Shown: positions 43,945 to 53,020, counted from the stretch's first letter. The stretch: DNA of 64,000 bases from Craurococcus roseus (GCF_039523795.1 NZ_BAAAFZ010000047.1:1-64000), one strand, 5' to 3'. Notes: a model not told the origin generated them from the sequence alone. Numbers and translations are program-made.

Positions 43945-44856
43945 TTAGATAGCGGAGAACCAGTCAGCTTCTACCGTCATCCTCTCGACCATCTCGGTAC
44001 GGACGCCCAGCCTCAACTGCTTGAGCAGATCGCAGAGTTGGTCGCCGTCGATCAGGTCTATGGCGGGCGCCCCGTCCCTGGTCGCCTCGCGCTTCGCGTC
44101 CGGTGTGAACGTGCCGGTCGTGATCATAAGGCCCTTGTCGCTGCGCCCAACCATGGCTCCCCGGAAATCGCGGATGGCGCCCGCACCGACGCTGCCTTGG
44201 TAGCGCTTGCATTGGAAGAGCACTTGAAATGAAAGCAGGTTGACGCGCAGCACGCCGATGCCGTCTATGCCCCCGTCACCGCTGCGGCCAGTGACCTCAA
44301 CCTTCAGGAACCCAGCTTCGCGCAGCAGGCGCTGCGCCAAGCGTTCGAACGCGTTCGGGGCCAATGCGCGCAACGTCTGGAGGAGCTTGTCCTTCCAGGA
44401 CGCCTCGGTTTCCTCAACGTCGCCAGCGTCAACAGCGGCTGCCGGGTTTGCTTCCGTGTCGGCAAGCCTCTTCGCTTTCCGCTCGTCCAAGTCTTGCTTG
44501 CGCACACGGTTCGGGACAGCAGCGATGTCCTGTCGTGTGAGCTGTTCGCCCGTCTTGGTCAGCGACCAAACGCCTCGGCTGCTGTTTTCGAGCGCACCGA
44601 CCTTCTTCAGGTACGTTTTCGCCCAAGCGAGGTTGTAGTTCAGCTTCGTTTGTCGGCCATCGGTGTGCTGAACCGACTGGACCTCAGCGGGGAACGCTTC
44701 CTGCTCGATGATCTTCGCCAGGAGTTCTTCGTTGGTCGCCGACCCACCCATGGCTCTGAGCGCCTTTAGAAGTGGCCACATGAGTTCGTCGAAGGTGGGC
44801 ACAGCAACAGCAAGGCGCCCCTGCGCAACGCCGTTGTAAGCGATCGCTTTCTGCAA
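43945..44856 (-). CDS. mrr: Mrr-type restriction endonuclease
   Basis: This roughly 285-303-residue enzyme is predicted to cleave modified foreign DNA. The N-terminal winged-helix domain starts 'VPTFDELMWPLLKALRAMGG'. The C-terminal PD-(D/E)xK nuclease domain has 'RLLREAGFLKVEVTGRSGDGG' and 'VLFQCKRYQGSVGAGAIRDF', giving the D...QxK catalytic residues. Two starts are possible: TTG at 44856 or GTG at 44802. The second is nearer to the usual Mrr N-terminus, but neither has a strong ribosome-binding site. The gene has visibly lower GC and different codon use from its neighbours, a sign of horizontal transfer. No methylase partner is present, as expected for a type IV system. Confidence 0.87.
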   Translation of the reverse strand: MQKAIAYNGVAQGRLAVAVPTFDELMWPLLKALRAMGGSATNEELLAKIIEQEAFPAEVQSVQHTDGRQTKLNYNLAWAKTYLKKVGALENSSRGVWSLTKTGEQLTRQDIAAVPNRVRKQDLDERKAKRLADTEANPAAAVDAGDVEETEASWKDKLLQTLRALAPNAFERLAQRLLREAGFLKVEVTGRSGDGGIDGIGVLRVNLLSFQVLFQCKRYQGSVGAGAIRDFRGAMVGRSDKGLMITTGTFTPDAKREATRDGAPAIDLIDGDQLCDLLKQLRLGVRTEMVERMTVEADWFSAI

Positions 44857-44943
44857 ATCCTACTTCCCGTTTCGTCGAAGGCCGCGGCCCGCACCCGCAC
44901 TTCATGCAGAGAGTGGCCGCTGAGCGGCCCCACCCTCCCCCCG

Positions 44944-47703
44944 TCAGAACCGCCGCAGCAGCCGGTCGATGTAGTCCAGTTCCTCCACCGGCCGCGCCTT
45001 CTCCGCGCCGCGCCGCCGCAGTTCCTCCTGGATGCGCCGCGTGCGCAGCAGCTCCGCCTCGTCGGGGACGCGGGTGTCGGCGCCTTCCTCGTTGCTGCCG
45101 CCGGTCTCGGTGCGGCGGCGGCCGAGCGGGTCGCGGCCTTCGCCTTGCGCCTGGGCGCGGTCCTGGCCTTCGCCGCCGTTCTGCGGGTCGCCGGCCATGT
45201 CGTCGCCATCGCCGCCGTCCTGGCCGTCCTCCGGCGCGGCGCCGAACTGGCGCTGCATGGACTGCGCCATCTGCCGGCCGCCTTCCTGCAAGGCGCGCAT
45301 GGCGCGGGCCTGCGGGTCGCGGGCGTCGCCGCCCTCGCGCAGCGCTTCCTGCGCGTCGCGCATCGCCTGGTCGGCGCGGCCGAGCGCCTCCGGCACCTCG
45401 CCCGTCAGGTCGCCGAACTGCTGCATCAGCTCGCCCAGCGCCCGGCGCAGCGCGCGTTGGCGGCGGGCGTCCTGGGCGCTCTGCTCGCGCGCTTGCGGGT
45501 CCGTGGATTCGCCTTGGCCCCGCTGCGGTTGCTGCGGCTCGGGCGGCCAGCGCAGGCCCTGGTCGCGGAGCTGGCGCTGGCGGCGCTCCTGGGCGCGGCG
45601 CCCTTCGTCGGCGTCGGCGCGCTGGTGGCTGCGGTCGAGCATCTCGCCCTGGCGGCGCACCATGTCCTGCACCACGCCCATCTGCTGCTGGCCGCGCTGG
45701 CGCTGGCCCTGCCGCTCTTGGTTCTCCTGGCGGGCGACGCGGCCCTCCTCCAGCGCGCGGAGCATCTCCTCCAACTCGGCGAGTTCGCGCTTGGCGTCCT
45801 CCGTGCGGCCTTCGCGCGCGGCGTCCTGCATCCGCTCGGTGCGGCGGTTCAGCTCGCGCTGGTCCATCAGGCGGTTCTGCGGGTCGAAGGGCATGGCCTC
45901 CGCGTTCTCCCGCTGCAGCTTCTCGGCCAGGGCTTCGAGGTGCTGGCGGATCGCGTCGCGCAGCTCCTGGATGCGCTTCTGGAGTTCGGCGCGCTGCTCG
46001 TCCTGGGCTTCGCGGCGCTCGCGTTCGGCCTGCTCGCGCTGCTGGCGCTCGGCGTCGCGCTGCTCCTGCGTCTTGCCGTCCTCCTGGCGCTGTTGGCCGT
46101 CGCGGCGCTCCGCCTCTTCGCGCTCCTCGGCTTCGCGCCGTTGTTGATCGGCTTCGCGCTGTTCGCGGTCCAGGCGCTCGGCCTCTTCCAGCGACCGGCG
46201 CAGCGCTTCGCGCGCCTGCTGGAGGGCGCGGAGGGTGCGGCCGTCCCTGCCCTCCTCCAGCGCCAGGGCGACCTCCCACAGGAGGTCCTGCACCTCCGAA
46301 ATCGCTTCCGGGCGCCGGTCCACCATCAAGCGGGTGCGGGCGGCGCGGAGCGCGAGGTAGGTGGCGACGTCGTGCTCGAAGAGTTCCGGCGCGGCGGCGA
46401 TCGACTCCAATTCGGCGCGCGCCGGCCGGCGGGCCCCGGGGTCGAGCGAGAGCGCCTTGCGGACGGCGATCACCCGCTGCGCCACGCGGTGGTTGAAGGA
46501 GCGCTCCGGCAGGGCCAGCGCGGCGGCGTCGGAGCGGCCCTCCTGGCCGGCGCCGTCGCGCACGACCAGCCGGAATTCCACGTCGAGCCCGGCCCAGGGG
46601 TGGGCGGAGAGGTCAGGCTGCGCGGTGCCGCGCGCGTGCTTGTTCTGGTTGCCGCCGGGCAGGGAGAGTTCGAGCACCAAAGGCGGCGCGTCCGGCCGGG
46701 CCTTGAGCCGCGCTTCGGCGCGGAGCGATGCTAAGCCCCAATCGTCTTCCGCCCGCCAGGGCAGGCGCGTGCCGAGGCCCCGCTGGGCGCGGGCGGGCGG
46801 TTCGGAAAAGGCGGCGGTGGGCGGCGCGTCGGCCTGCACGGAGAGCGTCCAGGCCGCCAGCGTGCGACCTTCGCGCCGCACCGCCAGCTTGCCGCCGGTC
46901 TCCAGCGGCGTTTCCGCCAGGAAGCTGGCGCCGTCCAGGGCGCGGAACGTCGCGTCGCCGGCGTCGGTGGTTAGGAGCGGCGGGGCGCCGCTGCCGCCCG
47001 ACACCGCCACCTGCAACCGGCTGCCCTGCGGCACCGTCGCGGCGCCACCGGCCGGGTCGAGGAACACCGGCGCGGCGCCGGTGTAAGCGGGCGGCGTCAC
47101 CCAGGCTTCCAGGCGCTGGGCGGGCGCAGGCGCCGGGCGGGAGAATTCGGGCAGGAGGGCGCGGCGCAGCCGTTCCGGTGCGTCGCCCCACGCCACCACG
47201 ACGGCGGACACCAGGCCGAGCCCCAGCGCCGCGCGCAGCGCCACCGGGTCGCGCGCCGGCAGGCCGGGGCGCGGCGCTCCGACGCGGAGCTTGGCGATCT
47301 GCGCCGCGGCCCGTTCCTGGTGCGCCTTCCACAGCGCTTGCGCCGCTGGGTCGTCGTCCGACGCCGCCGCCGGGCGGTCAGCGAGCGCCTGGAGGGGGCG
47401 GTGGCGCAGGCCGGATTGGCGCTCCAGCCGGCGCTCCGCCGCCGCGTCGCCGGGCGGGCGGAAGCCGCGGAAGCCGCGCCACAGCAGAAAGCCGATCCCT
47501 CCGGCGACGGCGGCCAGCAGCAACGTATGCCACCCGCCGGGGAGCGCCTGCGGCAGTTCGAGCAGCGCCAGCACGAGGAAGAGGCCGAGGAGGCCGAGCG
47601 CCGGCCACAGGCGCGGCCAAACCGACTCCCAGAGCAGCGCCGCGCGCGACAGCAGGCGGCGGCGTTCCAGCGCCGCCTCGGGGCCGCCCCGGAGGTTGAT
47701 CAT
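44944..47703 (-). CDS. DUF4175-family (TIGR02302-like) membrane protein
   Basis: This 919-residue protein has two or three N-terminal transmembrane helices ('LWPALGLLGLFLVLALLEL', 'LLLAAVAGGIGFLLWRGF', 'LRAALGLGLVSAVVVAWG'), a beta-rich periplasmic region at about 170-420, and a long C-terminal coiled coil rich in Q, E and R (about 530-900; for example 'EEAERRDGQQRQEDGKTQEQR'). This architecture is typical of the alphaproteobacterial DUF4175 family, whose function is unknown; a role at the cell envelope is likely. Its ATG overlaps the lysA stop by a few bases, so it is cotranscribed with diaminopimelate synthesis, a cell-wall precursor pathway. Confidence 0.85.
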   Translation of the reverse strand: MINLRGGPEAALERRRLLSRAALLWESVWPRLWPALGLLGLFLVLALLELPQALPGGWHTLLLAAVAGGIGFLLWRGFRGFRPPGDAAAERRLERQSGLRHRPLQALADRPAAASDDDPAAQALWKAHQERAAAQIAKLRVGAPRPGLPARDPVALRAALGLGLVSAVVVAWGDAPERLRRALLPEFSRPAPAPAQRLEAWVTPPAYTGAAPVFLDPAGGAATVPQGSRLQVAVSGGSGAPPLLTTDAGDATFRALDGASFLAETPLETGGKLAVRREGRTLAAWTLSVQADAPPTAAFSEPPARAQRGLGTRLPWRAEDDWGLASLRAEARLKARPDAPPLVLELSLPGGNQNKHARGTAQPDLSAHPWAGLDVEFRLVVRDGAGQEGRSDAAALALPERSFNHRVAQRVIAVRKALSLDPGARRPARAELESIAAAPELFEHDVATYLALRAARTRLMVDRRPEAISEVQDLLWEVALALEEGRDGRTLRALQQAREALRRSLEEAERLDREQREADQQRREAEEREEAERRDGQQRQEDGKTQEQRDAERQQREQAERERREAQDEQRAELQKRIQELRDAIRQHLEALAEKLQRENAEAMPFDPQNRLMDQRELNRRTERMQDAAREGRTEDAKRELAELEEMLRALEEGRVARQENQERQGQRQRGQQQMGVVQDMVRRQGEMLDRSHQRADADEGRRAQERRQRQLRDQGLRWPPEPQQPQRGQGESTDPQAREQSAQDARRQRALRRALGELMQQFGDLTGEVPEALGRADQAMRDAQEALREGGDARDPQARAMRALQEGGRQMAQSMQRQFGAAPEDGQDGGDGDDMAGDPQNGGEGQDRAQAQGEGRDPLGRRRTETGGSNEEGADTRVPDEAELLRTRRIQEELRRRGAEKARPVEELDYIDRLLRRF

Positions 47704-49052
47704 GGCGCGTCCTCCAACCAGTGCGGCACGCGCATGCCGGCGAGCAGCGCGGCGTGGTCCTGCCGGTCGCGCACCACGGCGAAGCGGGCGCCGTCCACCA
47801 GCACCTCCGCGGCCAAGGGGCGCATGTTGTAGGTGCTGCTCATCACCGCGCCGTAGGCGCCGGCGTCGAGCAGGGCGACCAAGGCGCCGGGGTCGAGCGC
47901 CGGCAGGGCGCGGCCGCGGGCGAAGGTGTCGCCGGTCTCGCAGACCGGCCCGACCACGTCGGCGGGCGAGCACGGCGCCACCAGGGCGCGCGGCGAGACG
48001 GGCAGGATGCCGTGCCACGCCTCGTACATGGCCGGGCGGAGCAGGTCGTTCATGGCGGCGTCGAGCACCACGAAGCGGCGCGCGGCGCCTTGCTTCTGCA
48101 CCACCACGGAGGCCAGCAGCACGCCGGCGGGACCGGCGATCCAGCGGCCGGGCTCCAGCATCACCGGCAGGCCGAGGTCGCCGAGGCCGTGGCGGATGGC
48201 GCCGGCCAACGCTTCGGGCAGCGGCGCCGGCTCGTCGCGGTAGGGGATGCCGAGGCCGCCGCCGCAATCCACGCGCTGCAAGGGCAGCCCGGCGGCGCGC
48301 AGCTCGCGCACCAACTCGCCCAAGCGGGCGTAGGCGGCGCGGAAGGCGGAAACGCCGGCGGTGATCTGGCTGCCGATGTGGACGGCGACGCCGACCGGCT
48401 CGATCCCCGGCAGCGCGGCCATGCGGGCGTAGAGGGCCGGCGCGTCGGCGATGGGCACGCCGAACTTGTTCTCCGACCGGCCGGTGGTGATCTTGGCGTG
48501 GGTGCGGGCGTCCACGTCCGGGTTGACCCGGAGCGCCACGCGGGCCGTGCGGCCGAGCGACGCGGCGAGGGCGGAGACCGCTTCCAGCTCCTCGGCGCTC
48601 TCGGCGTTGATCTGGAAGATGTCTTCGGCGAGGGCGAGACGCAGCTCGCGCTCGGTCTTGCCCACACCGGAGAAGACGATGGCGGAGCCGGGGACGCCAG
48701 CGGCGCGGGCGGCCCGCAACTCGCCCTCGCTCACGACGTCGGCGCCCAGGCCCTCGGCGGCGAGCACGCGCAGCACGGCGAGGTTGCCGTTGGCCTTCAC
48801 CGCGTAGTGGATCGAGGCGCGGAGCCCGGCGCCGTCCAGCGCGGCGCGGAGCGCGCGGGCGCGGCGGCGGAGCGCGCCGGCGGAGTAGACCCAGGTGGGC
48901 GTGCCGACGGCCTCCGCGATGCGGGCGAGCGGCACCTCCTCCACCGTCAGCCCGTCGAAGGCGTTGGCGGAGAGGTGGGGGCGGGCCGCGACCAGCTCGG
49001 CGAAGTCCGGGTCGGGCTCCGGGCCGGCGGTGGCGGAAAGGGGCGCTGCCAT
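47700..49052 (-). CDS. lysA: Diaminopimelate decarboxylase
   Basis: This 450-residue PLP enzyme converts meso-diaminopimelate to lysine. The PLP lysine is in 'ASIHYAVKANGNLAVLRVL' at about 80. The phosphate-binding and substrate motifs are 'VAVHIGSQI', 'VDCGGGLGIPY' and 'VMLEPGRWIAG', and the inter-subunit active-site 'PVCETGDTFARGR' is near 370. Its stop overlaps the downstream DUF4175 start. The chosen ATG at 49052 precedes 'DFAELVAARPHLSANAF', the normal N-terminus. Confidence 0.94.
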   Translation of the reverse strand: MAAPLSATAGPEPDPDFAELVAARPHLSANAFDGLTVEEVPLARIAEAVGTPTWVYSAGALRRRARALRAALDGAGLRASIHYAVKANGNLAVLRVLAAEGLGADVVSEGELRAARAAGVPGSAIVFSGVGKTERELRLALAEDIFQINAESAEELEAVSALAASLGRTARVALRVNPDVDARTHAKITTGRSENKFGVPIADAPALYARMAALPGIEPVGVAVHIGSQITAGVSAFRAAYARLGELVRELRAAGLPLQRVDCGGGLGIPYRDEPAPLPEALAGAIRHGLGDLGLPVMLEPGRWIAGPAGVLLASVVVQKQGAARRFVVLDAAMNDLLRPAMYEAWHGILPVSPRALVAPCSPADVVGPVCETGDTFARGRALPALDPGALVALLDAGAYGAVMSSTYNMRPLAAEVLVDGARFAVVRDRQDHAALLAGMRVPHWLEDAP

Positions 49053-49189
49053 CGCCTTATAGTGTGGCGGCGGCCGTGGCCGGGACAAGCGCTGCGTGCC
49101 GATGGCGGGCCGCGAGCGGTCGGTTGCTTCTCGGAATGACCGGCGCGGCCATCCGGGCGCCACGCCCGCGCCGCGCGGGCGATCGGCTC

Positions 49190-50032
49190 CTACGCCGCGT
49201 CCTTCGGGCCAGTGCGCGCGCCCATGGCGCCCCGGATCAGCGCCTCCAGCTCCCGGCTTCCCGCCGGCGACAGGTGCAGACCGTCGCCGCTGTGGAGGGA
49301 AGGCCGCAGGCCCCCGGCCGCGGCGTCCCAGAAGACCGGCCAAACGTCCACGAAGCGGCAGTTCGGGCGCTCCTCGCAAACGGGGCGCAGCGCCACGTTC
49401 AAGGACCGCAGGTTGGCGTTGCGCAGGTGGAGGCTGCGGCGGGGCCAAGGAGCGCCCTCGTCGACAGGCAGCGGCGAGACCATGACCAACGCGGCCGAGG
49501 GAGGGAGGCGGGCGAGCAGGGTCCGGTAATCCGCCGCTATGGCCGGGGCGGGGCGGTACTTGAGGTCGTTCACCCCGGCGTTGACCACGACGGCCCGCGC
49601 GCGCTCGACCGAGGGCAGGACCGGCAGGCGCCAGGTGAGCATCCGGACCGTGTCGCCGCCGATGCCGTGGTTGACGGCGTTCTCGCCGAGCCGGGCCGCG
49701 TCGATCTGCTTGGCGATGCTGTCGCCGAGGACGACCAGGGCCGCTTCGGGCACCGCCCGGTCCAGGCGCGCCTGCTCCACCACGGGGAGCGTTAGCTCGA
49801 TGAACCTGTCTTCCATGTCGTCGGGCGGCAGCAGCCCCCACCGCTTGCCCAACCGGGCGGGCAGGTCGGGCGCGGCGACCGGCACGAAGGCGAGGGCGTG
49901 CAGGAGCGCGACGTACGCCAGGGCGGCGCGACGGACGAGGCGGCGGTGGAGCATGCGGCGCGGCGGGCGGGACAGCCCCTCCGAACGGGGAGCGGGTCCG
50001 GCCCGCCGCGCGGTGTCGCCTCCCGCGGTCAT
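49190..50032 (-). CDS. SGNH/GDSL-family esterase, membrane-anchored
   Basis: This 280-residue protein has one N-terminal membrane helix or uncleaved signal ('LAYVALLHALAFVPVAAPD') and a periplasmic SGNH hydrolase domain. The four family blocks are visible: Ser in 'LVVLGDSIAKQ', Gly in 'HGIGGDTVRML', Asn in 'VVNAGVNDLKY', and Asp/His in 'SGDGLHLSPAG'. The ATG at 50032 overlaps the stop of the acyltransferase gene (ATGA); a second Met 26 codons later is possible. Coupling to an acyltransferase-3 protein suggests joint acyl transfer to a cell-surface glycan, as in fused OafA-like proteins. Confidence 0.82.
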   Translation of the reverse strand: MTAGGDTARRAGPAPRSEGLSRPPRRMLHRRLVRRAALAYVALLHALAFVPVAAPDLPARLGKRWGLLPPDDMEDRFIELTLPVVEQARLDRAVPEAALVVLGDSIAKQIDAARLGENAVNHGIGGDTVRMLTWRLPVLPSVERARAVVVNAGVNDLKYRPAPAIAADYRTLLARLPPSAALVMVSPLPVDEGAPWPRRSLHLRNANLRSLNVALRPVCEERPNCRFVDVWPVFWDAAAGGLRPSLHSGDGLHLSPAGSRELEALIRGAMGARTGPKDAA

Positions 50033-51114
50033 GCCGGGGTGGGCCGGGGCGCGAGCAGGCCCAGGCGCGACGGCAGCCGACGCCCCGGCTCTTCCACGAG
50101 CCTGTAGGCGAGAGCGGAAGCCGCCAGGACGACGGCCAGCGCGACCGCGTCCCGCAGCAGCGCGCCGCCGAGCGGCGACAGGGGCAGCTTGTGCAACGGC
50201 ATCAGGCGCTCCAGGACCGCGAGCACCGGCATGTGCAACAGGTAGATCGAGAAGGACACGCGGCCCAGCCACACCAGCGGCTCCGCGTTCAGCGCCCGCG
50301 CCATCATTCCGCGCTCGGCCGCGAGCGCCCCGACGAGGACGGCGGTGCAGGGCGGGACCAAGCTCGGCAGGTCCGCCACGACCCCGAAGGCGAGCACGGC
50401 CGCCGCGGCGAGCGCCCACGCCCCGGCGTGCCGCCCGAAGCGCGACCCCGCCTCCCCGCCCGGCCCGGCGCTGGCGAGCGCGACGCAGCAGCCGAGGTAG
50501 AAGCCGAACAGCCCGCGGACCAGGGCGGGCCAACCGTGCGACGGCGCGTCGAGCGCCACGATCCACACGGCCGCCGCGGCGCCCAGGGCGAAGGCGGCGG
50601 CCACCAGGCCGCGACGCGGCACGCGCCGCATCACCGGCAGCACCGCCGGCAGCAGGGCGTAGCAGACCAGTTCGACGCTGATCGACCACGTGACGGAGTT
50701 CCACCGGTTCGGTTCGGAGAAGAACGTGTGCAGCAGCAGCAGCGACGCCGGCAGGTCGTCCCAACTGTAGCGCCCGTCGCGGGACAGCTCCATGCCCGCC
50801 GCGGAAGCGAGCGCCACCCCCGCGGCCAGCGCGAGGGTCGTGGCAACATGCAAGGGGTAGAGGCGGAAGGCGCGGCGGACGAGGAACCGGGACGTGCCGG
50901 CGGCGGAGAGGCCCGGGTGGACCGTCGCCAGGATGTAGCCGCTGAGGATGAAGAACAGGTCCACCCCGGTCCACCCGTGCTCGAACAGCGTCGCGGCGGG
51001 CGTGCCGTCGTATGCGGGGGCGGGCGAGGCGTGGTCGAGCAGCCAGAGGTGGAAGCCGAACACCCAGAGGGCGGCCACCCCCCGGAGCGCGGTCAGGGAA
51101 CGGATCTCGTTCAC
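50029..51114 (-). CDS. Acyltransferase-3-family membrane protein
   Basis: This 361-residue protein has about ten transmembrane helices. It starts 'EIRSLTALRGVAALWVFGFHLW', with the conserved Arg and catalytic His of the AT3 family, and has 'GWTGVDLFFILSGYILATV' and 'FRLYPLHVATTLAL'. Such proteins move acetyl or other acyl groups from cytoplasmic donors to periplasmic carbohydrates. It overlaps the SGNH esterase gene by four bases. The acceptor is not determinable. Confidence 0.88.
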   Translation of the reverse strand: MNEIRSLTALRGVAALWVFGFHLWLLDHASPAPAYDGTPAATLFEHGWTGVDLFFILSGYILATVHPGLSAAGTSRFLVRRAFRLYPLHVATTLALAAGVALASAAGMELSRDGRYSWDDLPASLLLLHTFFSEPNRWNSVTWSISVELVCYALLPAVLPVMRRVPRRGLVAAAFALGAAAAVWIVALDAPSHGWPALVRGLFGFYLGCCVALASAGPGGEAGSRFGRHAGAWALAAAAVLAFGVVADLPSLVPPCTAVLVGALAAERGMMARALNAEPLVWLGRVSFSIYLLHMPVLAVLERLMPLHKLPLSPLGGALLRDAVALAVVLAASALAYRLVEEPGRRLPSRLGLLAPRPTPA

Positions 51115-51353
51115 AGCGCGCCCCCTGCCGTCGAAGGCGCCGGCGCAGGAAGGGAATGGGCAGGAAGAAGCCTCGACCCGGCCGAGCCCGTGCCGGCGCG
51201 GCGCCGATCCGGATCAGGACGCGCGTTCCAGAAGGCTACGGGAAAGCGGGGCACCACCCCGGCTGATGCGCGAGCGCGATCGGCAACCCCGGTCAGGGCC
51301 GTGTGCGGGTGTGTTTCGAAGGACATGGGGACTCACAGGCGCCGCGTGCATGA

Positions 51354-51376
51354 CGCCCTCCCTTGCCGGGAGGGCG
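51354..51376. other. Perfect 9-bp inverted repeat
   Basis: CGCCCTCCC and GGGAGGGCG pair perfectly around the loop TTGCC. There is no T-run on either side. It may be an RNA hairpin, a protein-binding site, or part of a small RNA in this gene-free gap. Confidence 0.5.
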
Positions 51377-51405
51377 CTAAGCGCAGTCGATCGTTCAGGG
51401 CACGA

Positions 51406-51426
51406 CGCGCGGCGTATCGCCGCGCG
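51406..51426. other. Perfect 9-bp inverted repeat
   Basis: CGCGCGGCG and CGCCGCGCG pair perfectly around the loop TAT, 30 bases from the previous hairpin. The pair of hairpins in tandem suggests a structured transcript or a regulatory site. Confidence 0.45.
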
Positions 51427-51692
51427 CGAAGCGGGCCAGGCCACGACGAGCGACACCAAGCCCCCAAACCACGGGCGTCGAAGTCAGTCGCGCAACCCGA
51501 ACGGGCTGCCGTCACTCATGGCGGCGCGTTGGTGCCCATCGCCCCTGCGTTCATCCTTCGATTTTCCGAGGGCGCATCATTCCGGATGATGGCCGTAACG
51601 TCAACTCTGGAGTGCGGCATTCCCGCTTTTGTCAGCGCGGATCCTGGGCGCGGTCGGCGCTGGGGACCGGAGCGCCTCGGGGAGACGCGCCC

Positions 51693-52073
51693 TCACAGCC
51701 CCGCGTCGGCCGGCACCACCACCGCCCCGTCCACGATCCGCGCCTCCACCGCTTCCAGCGTGTCGCCCAGGCATGGCCCGCTGACGCACACCCCGTCCTC
51801 CACGCGGAAGCGGGCCCCGTGGGCGGAGCAGACGATGTTCTGGCGGCGGGCGTCGAGGAAACGGTCGGGCAGCGGCTCCAGCGGCAGGCCGATGTGCGGG
51901 CAGGAGTTGACGTAAACGAACACCCGGTCGCCGCGGCGCACCGCGAACAGGCCGGTGAAGCCGCCCGGCGCGGCGGGGAAGCCGCGGGCGCCGCCGTCCG
52001 GTATGTCGTCCAGGCGGCACAGCGTCCGCTCGCCCGGTCCCGCCACCGCGGCCGCCTCGCCACCAGCCCGCAC
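51693..52073 (-). CDS. Rieske [2Fe-2S] ferredoxin-like protein
   Basis: This 126-residue soluble protein has an intact Rieske centre: 'SCPHIGLPLEPLP' (Cys-Pro-His) and 'IVCSAHGARFRVEDGVCVSGPC' (Cys-x-x-His), spaced typically. It probably passes electrons to an oxygenase or serves as an independent redox protein; the partner is not evident. It begins at a GTG at 52073, three bases after the stop of the GFA gene at 52077. This makes it the third of a row of minus-strand genes (EVE, GFA, Rieske). Confidence 0.85.
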   Translation of the reverse strand: MRAGGEAAAVAGPGERTLCRLDDIPDGGARGFPAAPGGFTGLFAVRRGDRVFVYVNSCPHIGLPLEPLPDRFLDARRQNIVCSAHGARFRVEDGVCVSGPCLGDTLEAVEARIVDGAVVVPADAGL

Positions 52074-52076
52074 GCG

Positions 52077-52577
52077 CTAACCCTCCCCTTCCCGCGTCAG
52101 GCCGAGCCGCTCGTGCCACTCGGCGATGCTTTCGTCCGGGTATTCGTCATGGCGCCGGTCGCCGCGCTTGGCCGCGACCTCCACCCAGGGCGCCTTGGAG
52201 CCCAGCATCATGTGGGTGGAGCGCGGCGCGGCCGGCAAGGGCGTGTCGATCGCCGAGGCGAAGGGGTGGACGAGGTCGGGCCAGCGCTTGTCGTAGAGCC
52301 ACAAGGCGCTGCCGCACCTGGAGCAGAAGTGCCGCTCGGCCGGGCTGCGGCCCGCGCGCTTCACACCCGCCTCGCGCATCCTGGCGTGGTAGATCGAGAC
52401 GTGCTGCTTGCCGGTGACGCGCAGCGTCCGGGCGTCGCCGCCGAGGTTGATGGCGTGGCCGCCCCCGCCCTGGGTCTTGCGGCAGATGGAGCAGTAGCAG
52501 CGCTGGTACGGGTAAGGGTGCTCCGAGCGCAGCCGGAACTTGACCGCGCCGCAATGGCAGGAGCCTTCGAGCCTCAT
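52077..52577 (-). CDS. GFA-family (glutathione-dependent formaldehyde-activating-like) protein
   Basis: This 166-residue protein binds zinc through the cysteines in 'EGSCHCGAVKFRL', 'CYCSICRKTQGGG' and 'HFCSRCGSALWLYD', the classical GFA/CENP-V pattern. Family members may speed formaldehyde-glutathione adduct formation, but most have unknown substrates. It overlaps the EVE-domain gene by four bases and precedes the Rieske gene closely, so it is in an operon. Confidence 0.88.
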   Translation of the reverse strand: MRLEGSCHCGAVKFRLRSEHPYPYQRCYCSICRKTQGGGGHAINLGGDARTLRVTGKQHVSIYHARMREAGVKRAGRSPAERHFCSRCGSALWLYDKRWPDLVHPFASAIDTPLPAAPRSTHMMLGSKAPWVEVAAKRGDRRHDEYPDESIAEWHERLGLTREGEG

Positions 52578-53020
52578 CCGGCGGCCGCCGCCTTCTTCGG
52601 CCGCTTCTCGTCACGCCAGCCGCCCATGCGGCAGATCGCGGCCCAATGCGCCGGGGAGACCGGCATCACCGAAAGACGCGATTGGCGCACCAGGGCGATG
52701 CCGGCCAGCGCCGGCTCCGCCTTGATGGCGGCGAGCCCGACCGGTTCCGGCATCGGCCCGACGGCGCGCACGTCCACGCAGACCCAGCGCCCGGTGGGGT
52801 CGGTCGGGTCCGGGTAGGCTTCGCGCGCCACTTCGACCACGCCGACGATCTCCTTGCCGGTGTTGGAGTGATAGAAGAAGGCGCGGTCGCCCCGGCGCAT
52901 CTCCCGGAGGTGCTTGGCCGCCAGGGCGTTGCGCACGCCGGTCCAGGGTTCCGTGCCCTTTCTGACCTGGTCTTCCCAGGAAAAGGCGTCGGGTTCGCTC
53001 TTGACAAGCCAGTGCGCCAA
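52574..53020 (-). CDS. EVE-domain protein
   Basis: This 148-residue protein begins 'MAHWLVKSEPDAFSWEDQVRKG' and has 'WTGVRNALAAKHLREMRRGDRAFFYHSN' and 'IVGVVEVAREAYPD', the YTH/PUA-like EVE fold that recognises modified bases. Stand-alone EVE proteins of this type are common in proteobacteria. A role in RNA or modified-nucleotide recognition is probable but unproven. It heads a three-gene minus-strand operon, divergent from ccmC. Confidence 0.9.
   Translation of the reverse strand: MAHWLVKSEPDAFSWEDQVRKGTEPWTGVRNALAAKHLREMRRGDRAFFYHSNTGKEIVGVVEVAREAYPDPTDPTGRWVCVDVRAVGPMPEPVGLAAIKAEPALAGIALVRQSRLSVMPVSPAHWAAICRMGGWRDEKRPKKAAAAG

Larger units (their letters stand above)
51115..51692. other. 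Gene-free stretch with two perfect hairpins
   Basis: These 578 bases lie upstream of the acyltransferase operon and downstream of the Rieske gene. No frame gives a recognisable protein. Two strong inverted repeats occur at 51354-51376 and 51406-51426 (listed separately). The end near 51550-51620 is less GC-rich. Confidence 0.4.

Noticed and set aside
45032..46734. Hydrophobic plus-strand frames opposite the DUF4175 coiled coil
   Set aside because: Leu/Ala-rich translation arises from antisense of Gln/Arg/Glu codons; no start signals.
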